Shown: one piece after another, positions 18,283-26,682 of the stretch
How positions within the stretch are numbered: the stretch's first letter is position 1
How the letters are laid out: every line of letters begins with the position of its first letter
Source: Nitrospirales bacterium
GTDB taxonomy: Bacteria; Nitrospirota; Nitrospiria; Nitrospirales; UBA8639
DNA: 35,381 nt
Direction of reading: 5' to 3'
NCBI GenBank assembly: GCA_021604005.1
Contig: BQIV01000044.1
Location: 1-35,381 of the forward strand
Program-made: the position numbers and the translations under genes
Notes under the pieces: model-generated
The model's input: only the letters and a program-made list of their open reading frames with translations
What the model was told of the DNA's origin: nothing
The model's database searches: none

Positions 18283-18787
18283 TGTTTAATTATCTTTTCA
18301 ATGCGAATGTTTGTCAGGTAGTATCGTGCTATGGTACTCGAATGAACGTCGTGCCAGTATTGTCGAGGAGGAGTGATTAGGGTGAAGGATCATGAAGAAT
18401 GTGTGGGAGACGCATGTAATATTTGATGCGAGCGTGTAGGGCTCTAGTAAATCCACAGACGTTTCAATCGATCAAATATGACTAAAGATGACTAAAGCCG
18501 ATTCACGTCATTTCCGCTCGTTGAAACATGGTACCGCGTGGAGTTAGTCGTATATTCCTGCATGGGACGCATGTGGATTTGTTCTAGTCCCGCGCGCCAT
18601 GACTCACTTCAAACATAAGGAAGTGACTGCTGCTCCTTTGACCTTGTGTTTGTTCGGCATGTGTGGTTTCGCTGTGTCTATGATGTTAATTCGGCTTAGA
18701 GTTGTACGGTCACGCTATAATTGAAACGGCTATAGTCACTCAATCTTTACGATGTAGTCTTGCTGTATTTAGTAAAGGCGAATCTTT
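18283..18787 (+). other. 505-bp lptB-rpoN spacer with inverted and direct repeats
   Basis: No convincing gene. AAATCCACA (18449-18457) is complementary to TGTGGATTT (18572-18580), with CTAG on the outer side of both; inside lie GTTTCAA (18461) / TTGAAAC (18521) and a tandem ATGACTAAAG duplication (18478-18497). GGGAC/GTCCC (18564, 18587) could compete. A perfect -10 hexamer TATAAT at 18715-18720 may belong to an rpoN promoter but has no good -35. A 17-codon mini-ORF after GAGGAGG near 18367 is too short to call. Confidence 0.35.
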
Positions 18788-20302
18788 ATGGATCTTCGAT
18801 TAGATCTTCGGCTCAGTCAGAAGTTGGTGATGACGCCCCAGCTTCAGCAGGCCATTAAGCTCTTACAGCTGTCTCGTTTAGAACTCCAGCAAACACTGTC
18901 ACAGCATTTAGTTGAAAATCCCTTACTCGAAGACTTGACGAATGAAGTGCAAGATGAAGAAATTGCTCAGAGTGAAGAAGGTACGCTTGAGGTCAAAGAG
19001 GTTGGGGCGGATGGCGAGCCCGTCGCCGAAGGCAGTGAGCCTGAGCCAGAGAAAGACGTCGAACCACTGACATCCGAAGAGTGGGATAGCGTGTTAGACG
19101 GTGATTGGCGTTCGGGGCCGATGGAGCAAGCCGCTGCGTCTGATGATGACTTTCCCTCATATGAGCAGACGCTTGCCAAACCAACGTCCCTTGAAGAGCA
19201 TTTGGAATGGCAGTTACGGCTCTCTTCACTTGAAGGGAAGGATCGAGTTATTGGCCGGACGATTGTAGGAAACCTGAATGATAATGGATACCTGAGCGTT
19301 CCTATTCAAGAAATTGCCGAAGATAGTCATGCCACACTTGATGAAGTCGAGACGGTGCTTCGTCAAGTGCAAGCCTTCGATCCTCCGGGTGTCGCGGCTC
19401 GAGATTTACGGGAATGTTTGTTGATTCAGTTGGGATACTTGGCCTGCGACCCTATTGGTATCGGGAGCTACCTCCACTCTCATAGCAAAACCGATCTGGT
19501 GGCTGCCGTTGTGTCTGAACATTTGTCAGATTTACAAAAGAAACGCTATACCAATATTTCAAAAGCCTTGGGTGTTCCGGTTGAAGATATCTATGAAGCC
19601 GTTCGAGTCATTGAATGTTTAGAGCCGAAGCCAGGGCGTCCCTTTTCGACCGATAGCAATTCCACCATTATTCCAGATGTGTATGTCATGAAACATGAGG
19701 GAGAGTGGGTGGTATTGTTGAACGAAGATGGTCTTCCGCGCTTACGTGTCAGTCCGTATTATCGACGGTTGATGACCGACCAATCGGAGGGCCAAGAGTC
19801 GACAAAAACCTATCTGGAAGAAAAATTACGGGGGGCGCAGTGGATTATTCGCAGTATTGATCAGCGAAATAAAACAATTGTGAAAGTGGTCACCAGCCTG
19901 GTGAAGTTCCAGGAAGCGTTTCTGGAAAAAGGCATTCAACATTTGCGTCCCCTTGTGCTCAAGCAGGTTGCGGAAGATGTCGGAATGCATGAGTCCACGA
20001 TTAGTCGTGTGACGACAAATAAGTATATGCACTGTCCACAAGGCATTCTCGAATTAAAGTACTTTTTTAATGCTGGGATTCAACGCACTGACATGCATGG
20101 GGAAGAAATGTCTTCCGTCACGGTGCGAGAAATGATTCGAGAAATGGTAGCCCAAGAAGATCCGACCCGTCCGCTAAAAGATCAGGAAATCGTGACGCGG
20201 TTACGGACAAAAGATATTATTATCGCCAGGCGTACCGTAGCCAAATACCGTGCTGAGTTGCATATCGCTTCGGCGAGTCAACGGAAACGGATTCCGTCTT
20301 AA
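18788..20302 (+). CDS. rpoN: RNA polymerase sigma-54 factor
   Basis: 504 residues. Region I (about 1-50) has DLRLSQKLVMTPQLQQAIKL and LVENPLLED, the activator-interacting and inhibitory part; an acidic region II (53-95) follows; the core-binding domain has FDPPGVAARDLRECLLIQL; the C-terminal helix-turn-helix includes VAEDVGMHESTISRVTTNKY; and the RpoN box ARRTVAKYR is at 480-488. It directs transcription from -24/-12 promoters, usually of nitrogen, motility and pilus genes. The lptB-rpoN neighbourhood is common in Gram-negatives; the hpf gene that often follows rpoN is absent here. Confidence 0.97.
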   Translation: MDLRLDLRLSQKLVMTPQLQQAIKLLQLSRLELQQTLSQHLVENPLLEDLTNEVQDEEIAQSEEGTLEVKEVGADGEPVAEGSEPEPEKDVEPLTSEEWDSVLDGDWRSGPMEQAAASDDDFPSYEQTLAKPTSLEEHLEWQLRLSSLEGKDRVIGRTIVGNLNDNGYLSVPIQEIAEDSHATLDEVETVLRQVQAFDPPGVAARDLRECLLIQLGYLACDPIGIGSYLHSHSKTDLVAAVVSEHLSDLQKKRYTNISKALGVPVEDIYEAVRVIECLEPKPGRPFSTDSNSTIIPDVYVMKHEGEWVVLLNEDGLPRLRVSPYYRRLMTDQSEGQESTKTYLEEKLRGAQWIIRSIDQRNKTIVKVVTSLVKFQEAFLEKGIQHLRPLVLKQVAEDVGMHESTISRVTTNKYMHCPQGILELKYFFNAGIQRTDMHGEEMSSVTVREMIREMVAQEDPTRPLKDQEIVTRLRTKDIIIARRTVAKYRAELHIASASQRKRIPS

Positions 20303-20456
20303 GCCTTCGAGCGACGCCTATAGCGAGGCTTGTGATACGATTATTCTAGTGATACGAGAAGGGGCTTTATGCTCTCACGTGTCAGAGCCAAATACTCTGG
20401 TCCCATCAACGAATGAATCTGACGACCCATTCACGTGATTCATAGCGAAATACTCT

Positions 20457-21383
20457 ATGCCGAATGACGATAAACTGGATAGTCATCGTGATGAGTTAGC
20501 CAATCTTCGACTCGTAATCGTAACGGGGTCGTCTGGTTCAGGAAAAACTCAAGCGCTGAAATGTCTTGAAGATATCGGGTTTTTCTGTGTTGATAATCTT
20601 CCGCCGGCCTTGTTTCAAAAATTCATCGAACTCTGTATTGAACGAGGCGGGGACGTCAAGAATATTGGGCTCGGGATTGATATCCGGGAACGAGGGTTTT
20701 TTGCCGATTTTTCCAGCAACCTTGAGCGCTTGAAAAACCACGGCTATCAACTTGAGTTGTTGTTTCTCGAGGCGCAAAATGAGATTCTTGTTCGCCGTTT
20801 TTCAGAGTCTCGAAGACCTCACCCCCTACTCCCACAGCAACCAGTGATTGAAGGTATCCTGCTTGAGCAAGAACGTCTTAAGGCGCTGCGCCAACAAGCG
20901 GACCGAATCGTCGATACGTCAGATTTTTCCATACACGATTTAAAACAATGGATTGGCCGTCAATATCAAGAACGCAGTCACGCGGAGAAAATGAAGGTGA
21001 CACTGCAAACATTTGGGTACAAACATGGTGTCCCCTATAATGTGGATATGGTGTTTGACGTTCGCTTTTTACGAAATCCGTACTTTGTTCCCAGTTTGCA
21101 ATCGCTCACTGGAGAGGAAAAGGAAGTGCAAAAGTATGTGTTGGAAACCAGTGAAGCGCAATCGTTTTTACAACATTTGCAGGGTTTATTTGCGTTTTTG
21201 CTCCCGCTCTTTGAACGTGAACAGCGGAGTTATTTAACGATTGCCATTGGCTGCACCGGCGGCAGGCATCGATCAGTCGTGATGGCGATCCAGTTAGGTG
21301 AGATATTGGACGCATTGGGCTATAAAGCCCTGTTACGCCATCGGGAGATTGTGAGTTCGTCAACCGAAACAGAAAAAGTGTAA
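20457..21383 (+). CDS. rapZ: RNase adapter RapZ, nucleotide-binding
   Basis: 308 residues. P-loop GSSGSGKT at 24-31, then LEDIGFFCVDNLPPALFQKF, and a C-terminal domain with AIGCTGGRHRSVVMA, the metabolite- and RNA-binding part. In E. coli RapZ binds GlcN6P and guides RNase E to GlmZ; outside enterics the partner is unknown. It follows rpoN by 154 bp, a frequent association. No evident ribosome binding site precedes ATG 20457; the spacer has GTGATACGA twice, 17 bp apart (20332, 20349). Confidence 0.93.
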   Translation: MPNDDKLDSHRDELANLRLVIVTGSSGSGKTQALKCLEDIGFFCVDNLPPALFQKFIELCIERGGDVKNIGLGIDIRERGFFADFSSNLERLKNHGYQLELLFLEAQNEILVRRFSESRRPHPLLPQQPVIEGILLEQERLKALRQQADRIVDTSDFSIHDLKQWIGRQYQERSHAEKMKVTLQTFGYKHGVPYNVDMVFDVRFLRNPYFVPSLQSLTGEEKEVQKYVLETSEAQSFLQHLQGLFAFLLPLFEREQRSYLTIAIGCTGGRHRSVVMAIQLGEILDALGYKALLRHREIVSSSTETEKV

Positions 21384-21770
21384 ACGTCGGACTTTATGCG
21401 TACTCGTTCCCGCTTCTCCTCTCTAGAATGCATGCTCACGCGATGACTTTTCCGCTTTCGTTTTTGAGTCCACCTTTCTGGTCCCACGCTCGTTGACTTC
21501 TCATTTTTTTTTGAATCTGCCTTGACTCTCGAACTCCATTCTGGCTATTTCTGAATTCCGAATAACGCATGAATCGCATCGTGAGCACCGTTTCTATTCA
21601 TTGCTGATTCTTCTGGTATTTTACTCTGAGATGCTAACGAAGAAGGGTACGTGAGTGAGAAGCTTCATATATCTGGTGCTTTGTAATGGAACGTTTTGGC
21701 GTTGTCTGTTACGCACTCGTCGCAAGAAGAAACGATGAAATATTTTCCTCAATGGATATAGGTCACAAGG
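21384..21770 (+). other. 387-bp rapZ-pilM spacer
   Basis: No gene seen. The first ~230 bp are strongly pyrimidine-rich on the + strand. GCTCACG-CG-ATG (21434-21445) is complementary to CATCGTGAGC (21577-21586) with a 2-base bulge. TTGACT near 21521 with TATTTC 18 bases on is a weak promoter candidate for pilM. No -24/-12 element with correct spacing was found by eye, although pil genes are often sigma-54 dependent. Confidence 0.3.
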
Positions 21771-22883
21771 ATGCAAGGTTTTTTGACAGAAAAGCTTATG
21801 AAGAGTAAACAGCCTCTTTGGTCAAGGATCTCCAAAGCCATTCGACCGTCTTCACGGCACATCGGGTTGGATATTGGATCTCGGATGATCAAAATCGTGC
21901 AGCTACAACATGACCTCGATGGATGGCAACTAACCGATGTTCGGGTGAAGGCAATCTCGTTTGATACGGATGACCCGAGAACCAAGAACAACGAATCGTG
22001 CCCTCCTGAAATGCTCAGACAAGTGATTCGGGATATGGGGTTAGAGGGCGCATCTGTTGCTATTGCTATTTCAGGCCCTTCGGTCATCATGAAACCTCTC
22101 GATATGCCTTGGATGTCTGACGACGAACTGGCTGGTCATCTTGAATGGGAAGTGGAACGATATCTTCCCTATGAACGAGAGGATGTGTATTGGGATTACT
22201 TTGTTCCGGAAAGACCTCAACGTGACCGTTCATCGGCAATGCGGGTCTATCTCGTGGCAGCCAAAAAGGACATGGTTGATCAACGCGTTGGATTGGTCAA
22301 GGAGGCAGGCTTCGTCCCGGTTGTCGTTGATCTCGACTGTGTTGCACTTGCGAATATGCACGCATTGAATGTCTCTGGCTTCGTCGAGGCTCCAGAGCTT
22401 GTGATCAATGTCGGACCCAGTGGCCTGAATATCATCACCGTCGGAGGGGGTGAGTATTTTGCCATGCGAGATGCGACGCTCGGTGGAGATTGGTCTCTGG
22501 ACCTGCTCAAAGAAAGCGTGCCCTATCTGAAAAATGGAGAGGCCGGAGTCAATGGACGGTATTTCGAGACTGCGGGTGACAATGTAGAGTTGGAGGATGT
22601 GTGTCGCGAGATACTCTACGAAGTCCGGCGAGCTATAGACGACTGTCATTCATGTGAGGGGGGGCAGATGGTTCAACAGGTATGGATATCTGGCGGGTAT
22701 GCACACCTTCCAGGCTTAGTGGCGTCCCTGTCTTCGCATTTGCATGTCCCGGTCAATATTATCGATCCGTTTCGCAATATCAATTGTACTGCCATGGAGG
22801 GGAAAGAGGACAAGCGTTCCGCTCTCTCTTCTGTCGCGGCCGTAGCGGTAGGATTAGCCTTACGATGCAATCACGGTCAATGA
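21771..22883 (+). CDS. pilM: Type IV pilus inner-membrane platform protein PilM
   Basis: Actin/FtsA-like ATPase fold: HIGLDIGSRMIKIVQLQHD is the phosphate-1 segment, VAIAISGPSVIMKPLDMPWM and HLEWEVERYLPYEREDVYWD are PilM-specific, and QVWISGGYAHLPGLVASL is the adenosine region. PilM sits in the cytoplasm and binds the N-terminal tail of PilN. 370 residues from ATG 21771 (AGGT at 21760); ATG 21798 would give 361 and is also possible. Its TGA overlaps the pilN start. Confidence 0.92.
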   Translation: MQGFLTEKLMKSKQPLWSRISKAIRPSSRHIGLDIGSRMIKIVQLQHDLDGWQLTDVRVKAISFDTDDPRTKNNESCPPEMLRQVIRDMGLEGASVAIAISGPSVIMKPLDMPWMSDDELAGHLEWEVERYLPYEREDVYWDYFVPERPQRDRSSAMRVYLVAAKKDMVDQRVGLVKEAGFVPVVVDLDCVALANMHALNVSGFVEAPELVINVGPSGLNIITVGGGEYFAMRDATLGGDWSLDLLKESVPYLKNGEAGVNGRYFETAGDNVELEDVCREILYEVRRAIDDCHSCEGGQMVQQVWISGGYAHLPGLVASLSSHLHVPVNIIDPFRNINCTAMEGKEDKRSALSSVAAVAVGLALRCNHGQ

Positions 22884-23455
22884 TTATCATCAATTTACTT
22901 CCTCATCGCACTCCGAAAACACCCCGTGAATCCGTAGATGCGAATAGGCAATTTATGCTCGGGATTGTGCTTGTTCTATTGAGTGGCACAGTAAGCTGGG
23001 GCTGGGGGAACTCGTTGCTTGAACAGCGAGACATGGTACGCCAAGAAAAACATGCGACTGAACAGAAGCTTGCCCTGTTGGTCGCGAATGTTGAAGACAG
23101 TGCACAGTTGGTGGAGAAGCAAGACCCCTCAGGGCGATTCACGGCGTATGAGCAATTTTGGGGAAAGGCTCGTGAGCAACAACATATTCTCCCCATTCTT
23201 ATTTTGGATGAGTTGAGTCGGAGTCTCGAACCATTTGGGATATGGCTGATTGCGCTCTCGATTGAAGAAGACGATGTGGTGTTAGAGGGAGATGCGTTGT
23301 CGCACGGAGATGTTGGGCTATTTGTGCAAGCTCTGGAAGAATCAAGCATATTCAGGCAGTGGGTTCGAATGGAAACCCAACCTCATGTTAATCAGCACGA
23401 CAACATGATGCAGAAATTCTCTCTTCAATTTACCGCGCAGATGCCAAGATCATGA
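22880..23455 (+). CDS. pilN: Type IV pilus assembly protein PilN
   Basis: The frame is open much further upstream, but the overlapping ATGA at 22880-22883 gives MIIINLLPHRTPK, the canonical PilN start that binds PilM, and 191 residues. A transmembrane helix follows (about 30-46, MLGIVLVLLSGTVSWGWG), then a coiled region and a ferredoxin-like periplasmic domain (DELSRSLEPFGIWLIALSIE). It forms the inner-membrane alignment complex with PilO and PilP. It overlaps pilO by 4 bp. Confidence 0.9.
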   Translation: MIIINLLPHRTPKTPRESVDANRQFMLGIVLVLLSGTVSWGWGNSLLEQRDMVRQEKHATEQKLALLVANVEDSAQLVEKQDPSGRFTAYEQFWGKAREQQHILPILILDELSRSLEPFGIWLIALSIEEDDVVLEGDALSHGDVGLFVQALEESSIFRQWVRMETQPHVNQHDNMMQKFSLQFTAQMPRS

Positions 23456-24048
23456 TCTCGAATTGTCTCAACACCGTGCCTTCCGGTCAACGTCTCATGG
23501 TGTGCCTGGTAGCTATTGGAGTCATTTGGGCTGGATTTTATGCCCTGGTATGGCAGCCAACTACCAATGAAATTGAGGCACTAGACACGAATATTCGATA
23601 TCTAGAGGATGCCATTGTACGTCAAAAGGCCAAGGCTGCTCATGTCGATACGCATCGACAACATGGGGTTGGTCGGCAGAATCTGCAAGACGTGATACTG
23701 TATCCCCCTGTCCAACCGGTGCGTCCAAGAAAAGACGTGATGGAGATCGCAACACGTTTCGGATTGCCACTCACATTTTGGATGCCTGAACGCAGAGATA
23801 GCGGATTACCTGCTGAGGGACAACACGTGTCAATGAGAGGAAGGATTGAAGGAGGGTATCACCGAATTGCACAATGTCTGGCGTCTATTCTTGAGTTGCC
23901 TTGGGTTATCGGCATCAACGAATTACGTCTTCGTACGTCGGGTGATGCGCAGAATGGTGAAGGGATGGTGATGGCCGACTTTCAACTCCTGAGTGTCGGC
24001 AGTGCGCCACCATCGCGTTCAACCACTATCATTCAGAATCACATGTAA
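23452..24048 (+). CDS. pilO: Type IV pilus assembly protein PilO
   Basis: 198 residues; ATG overlaps the pilN stop. A transmembrane helix at about 17-33 (VCLVAIGVIWAGFYALVW) is followed by a coiled coil (IEALDTNIRYLEDAIVRQKA) and a small periplasmic fold containing SMRGRIEGGYHRIAQCLASI, the usual PilO strand-helix. Works as a PilN partner. Sequence conservation in this family is low; order and topology carry much of the call. Confidence 0.88.
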   Translation: MISNCLNTVPSGQRLMVCLVAIGVIWAGFYALVWQPTTNEIEALDTNIRYLEDAIVRQKAKAAHVDTHRQHGVGRQNLQDVILYPPVQPVRPRKDVMEIATRFGLPLTFWMPERRDSGLPAEGQHVSMRGRIEGGYHRIAQCLASILELPWVIGINELRLRTSGDAQNGEGMVMADFQLLSVGSAPPSRSTTIIQNHM

Positions 24049-24070
24049 GGGGATTTTTTTTAGGATTCCA

Positions 24071-24601
24071 ATGCAGAAGAACACGGATGCATATAGGGGG
24101 TATGGCGGTGATACAGGCTTATGGCGCACCGATTCTATCCAGGCAGTGTTACGGGTAGGTGTGGCGACAGGAGTATTCATACTTGGCGCTAGTTGGGCTC
24201 AGGTAGAAGCGCAAGATTTACGTAGGCAAGGGATGAGCGGATCGCAAGTCTACAACTATGTCTCAGAAGGCCGGCGCGATCCATTTCGATCCATCGTACA
24301 ACCCACCAGCGTGCCTCAGGTTCAAGAGACTGCTGTGCAGCCTTCCCCTTTGCCAATTGTGGATTGGACTCTGCTCGGCGTCATATCCGGCAGGACGGGG
24401 CATCATGCGATGCTTCAGCATGCAAATGGCAGTCGATATCTTGTGTCCCTTGGTGATATTCTCCACGGTGGACATATTCGAGTTGCAGGTCTGACTCCCG
24501 CGGGCGTGACGCTGGAATTGTTAGAGCAGAACGGTAATGGATTCTCGAATGGTGAACCCCAGTCACAGATCATGGAGTTGACTTTTCAGGGTGGTACGTA
24601 A
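24071..24601 (+). CDS. pilP: Type IV pilus assembly protein PilP, without lipobox
   Basis: Start placed at ATG 24071 with AGGA at 24062-24065; 176 residues. A hydrophobic signal (about 25-43, ending SWAQVEA) is followed by YVSEGRRDPFRSIV, the PilP signature, a Pro/Gln linker and the beta-sandwich domain DWTLLGVISGRTGHHAMLQH with SLGDILHGGHIRVAGLTP. PilP links PilNO to the PilQ secretin. Well-studied PilP proteins are lipoproteins; this one contains no cysteine at all, so it cannot be lipid-anchored. Confidence 0.87.
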   Translation: MQKNTDAYRGYGGDTGLWRTDSIQAVLRVGVATGVFILGASWAQVEAQDLRRQGMSGSQVYNYVSEGRRDPFRSIVQPTSVPQVQETAVQPSPLPIVDWTLLGVISGRTGHHAMLQHANGSRYLVSLGDILHGGHIRVAGLTPAGVTLELLEQNGNGFSNGEPQSQIMELTFQGGT

Positions 24602-24773
24602 AGATATTTGTTTCCATGCTGTGGGCTACGAGGAACTGTTTTGACAGGTATTCTCTTCACGCGACGGGTGAGCAGGGTTCACATACAACGAAATTGCAGA
24701 ACGTTCAGCCGAATTGCCAACATGTACAGACGTAACCATCCACGTTGCAAAAGCGAGCAATAAAGGAAACGGC

Positions 24774-24779
24774 TATAAT
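24774..24779 (+). promoter_or_regulatory. Consensus -10 hexamer ahead of the palindrome
   Basis: TATAAT at 24774-24779. No acceptable -35 at 16-18 bases; TTGCAA at 24745 is 23 bases away. If used, a transcript would begin near 24785 and run into the long hairpin at 24804-24919, giving an RNA of about 135 bases. Confidence 0.25.
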
Positions 24780-24803
24780 CCTAGAAACAGCTGTTGGATC
24801 ACG

Positions 24804-24919
24804 AAAGTCTGCACAACCTATTCATGCACCGAGCAAATGTAAAAATCTCTCATCACCCACAAGGTGACCACGAGATTTGAACATTTCCTCTGCACACAAA
24901 TAGGTTGCACAGCTTTTTT
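24804..24919. repeat. Long imperfect palindrome downstream of pilP
   Basis: Arms fold symmetrically around 24860: TCACC/GGTGA around the loop CACAA, AAATCTC (24843-24849)/GAGATTT (24872-24878), AAATGT (24835-24840)/ACATTT (24881-24886), CAACCTATT (24814-24822)/AATAGGTTG (24899-24907), then CTG/CAG and AAA/TTT, with internal loops of nearly equal size. The 3' arm ends in six Ts (24914-24919). It could be a hairpin RNA, a terminator for the pil operon or a MITE-like element. Confidence 0.6.
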
Positions 24920-25012
24920 GCGCCCAACTGCCATTTCTAGGATAATCGCAGCAAGATTACAATGACGGATGCACAGCAAGCCCGGCGGGGCGATCAACGA
25001 TCGTGTCCAAGC

Positions 25013-25042
25013 ACACTAGTGTATAGTGGGATTCGCTATAAT
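25013..25042 (+). promoter_or_regulatory. Palindrome ACACTAGTGT with downstream -10 box
   Basis: A perfect 10-bp palindrome ACACTAGTGT (25013-25022) ends 14 bases before a consensus TATAAT (25037-25042), where a -35 element would be expected; no standard -35 is present. It lies just before the AMIN-domain ORF and aroC, so a regulated promoter for these genes is possible. The stretch 24602-25062 otherwise has no gene I can support. Confidence 0.3.
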
Positions 25043-25062
25043 ACGTCCAACATTGAATTGAC

Positions 25063-25389
25063 ATGCGGGCAAGAAGCGGAAACCCCAGCTTGACATTGAC
25101 CGAGGTGGCGGTCCAACGTCAAAGGTCTTCTGTGACCGTGTTTCTACGAGGCCATGGGAACATTCACTATCAGCCGATCGCGATTCACGCATTGCGATTG
25201 GCCTTAGACTTTTCTGACAGCATTTCGTCATTGAGTTTTGCTACACTTCACGTTCATCATCATTTACTCGAAGCCATTCATATAGAGCAGTATTCTCAAA
25301 AACTCCGCCTTGTCTTTACCTTGGCGGTACGAGTCAAATATGCCATTACAGTGCGCAAAAACGTACTTGCCATTCAATTCAGGTTATAG
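25063..25389 (+). CDS. Stand-alone AMIN-domain protein, possible PilQ remnant
   Basis: 108 residues with an AMIN-type beta fold: LTLTEVAVQRQRSSVTVFLR, LRLALDFSDSISSLSF, HHHLLEAIHIEQYSQKLRLV and YAITVRKNVLAIQF follow the usual pattern of strands ending in a -VRKN-LAI-F motif. AMIN domains occur at the N-terminus of PilQ secretins and in AmiC. Here it has no signal peptide, no second AMIN, STN or secretin domain and no clear ribosome binding site; an in-frame stop at 25054 blocks extension. Its place between pilP and aroC is where pilQ is expected, so it is either a decayed pilQ or a small independent gene. Confidence 0.55.
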   Translation: MRARSGNPSLTLTEVAVQRQRSSVTVFLRGHGNIHYQPIAIHALRLALDFSDSISSLSFATLHVHHHLLEAIHIEQYSQKLRLVFTLAVRVKYAITVRKNVLAIQFRL

Positions 25390-25428
25390 TCAGTAGTTAC
25401 GAACATTTTACGCGGTAAGGTGAATGCT

Positions 25429-26589
25429 ATGTTGCGGTATTTGAATGCTGGAGAGTCACATGGACGATGTCTGATGGCGGTTCTGGAGGGGGTCCCGGCT
25501 GGGCTACCCTTAACGGCTGAGGATATTGATGCAGATCTCATCAGGCGGCAAGGTGGCTATGGACGTGGCGGTCGAATGCGGATTGAAAAGGATCGGATTG
25601 AGTTTTCTTGCGGGGTCCGCAAAGGAAAAACCCTTGGCAATCCTTTAGGCCTCACGATTGAAAATAAAGACTGGAAAAATTGGGAAAATATCATGGCGGC
25701 TGAGCCGGGTCCGCCGGTCACGGAACGCGTGGTAACGCGTCCTCGTCCGGGGCATGCCGATCTGGTCGGTGCGATTAAGTATGGACATCGAGATATTCGT
25801 AATGTCTTGGAAAAAGCCAGTGCGCGAGAAACAGCGATTCGAGTCGCGATTGGCGGGGTTGCGAAAGCGTTGCTTGCACAATTTGATATGAGAGTGGTGA
25901 GTTATACGACTGAAATTGGCAAGGTGAAGGCTCCAATCGCAGATGATCCCTTGCGTGCCTATGAACACGCGGAGCAATCACAAGTACGATGTCACGATTC
26001 TGCGGCTGGTGAAAAGATGATTGAACTGATCCGGTCGGCGAAACATAAAGGGGATTCGCTTGGCGGCGTGTTTGAGGTTGTGGTCACCAACCCTCCAATA
26101 GGGTTAGGGACCTATGCGCAATGGGATCGACGGCTCACGGCTCGCTTGGCGATGGCTGCCATGAGTATTCAAGCGATGAAAGGTGTGGAAATAGGCATGG
26201 GGTTTGAAGCAGCCAGAAGCTTTGGCTCGGAAGTACATGACGATATATACCCAGGCGGAGAAGGGAGTATGTTTCTTCGCAAGACGAACAATGCTGGTGG
26301 CCTGGAAGGCGGTATTACCAATGGACAACCAATCGTGCTCAGAGTCGCAATGAAACCGATTGCCACACTCTATACGCCCAAACATAGCGTCGATATTCAA
26401 ACAAAAGAACCTTTCGAGGCCACAGTCGAACGTTCTGATATTTGTACCGTGCCGGCGGCGGGAGTCGTGGGGGAAGCGGTGATCGCCTTTGAAATGGCCA
26501 ACGTGATGGTTGAAAAGTTCGGAGGTGACACGATAGAAGAAATGAAGCGAAACTTTGATGCCTATCAAGAATATGTCAAATCTTTTTAA
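25429..26589 (+). CDS. aroC: Chorismate synthase
   Basis: Converts 5-enolpyruvylshikimate-3-phosphate to chorismate using reduced FMN. ATG 25429 follows TAAGGTGA with good spacing and gives MLRYLNAGESHGRCLMAVLE, the standard start; GTG 25420 is the alternative. 386 residues with GGYGRGGRMRIEKDRIEFSC, RPRPGHADLVGAIKYGHRDI and NVLEKASARETAIRVAIGG. aroB follows 93 bp later. Confidence 0.97.
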   Translation: MLRYLNAGESHGRCLMAVLEGVPAGLPLTAEDIDADLIRRQGGYGRGGRMRIEKDRIEFSCGVRKGKTLGNPLGLTIENKDWKNWENIMAAEPGPPVTERVVTRPRPGHADLVGAIKYGHRDIRNVLEKASARETAIRVAIGGVAKALLAQFDMRVVSYTTEIGKVKAPIADDPLRAYEHAEQSQVRCHDSAAGEKMIELIRSAKHKGDSLGGVFEVVVTNPPIGLGTYAQWDRRLTARLAMAAMSIQAMKGVEIGMGFEAARSFGSEVHDDIYPGGEGSMFLRKTNNAGGLEGGITNGQPIVLRVAMKPIATLYTPKHSVDIQTKEPFEATVERSDICTVPAAGVVGEAVIAFEMANVMVEKFGGDTIEEMKRNFDAYQEYVKSF

Positions 26590-26682
26590 TGTTGACGCCT
26601 TGAGAATATATCAAGATTATTGTGTTGCGGTGTCTGTCGCCAGCGATACTGCATATTCATGAATTCTCGTTGATATGAATCA

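Noticed and set aside
18367-18426. Mini-ORF after a GAGGAGG sequence in the lptB-rpoN spacer
   Set aside because: Seventeen codons only, with start spacing too short; no supporting context.
22682-22879. N-terminal extension of pilN inside pilM
   Set aside because: The upstream part overlaps conserved pilM in another frame and has no PilN-like residues; the ATGA at 22880 gives the canonical start.
24617-24736. 39-codon open frame after pilP that might be a pilQ start
   Set aside because: No ribosome binding site, no signal peptide and no recognisable PilQ motif; length is within chance expectation.
18723-24777. Shared 12-mer GAAACGGCTATA upstream of rpoN (18723) and after pilP (24766)
   Set aside because: Several dozen identical 12-mer pairs are expected by chance in 35 kb, and the surrounding bases do not align.
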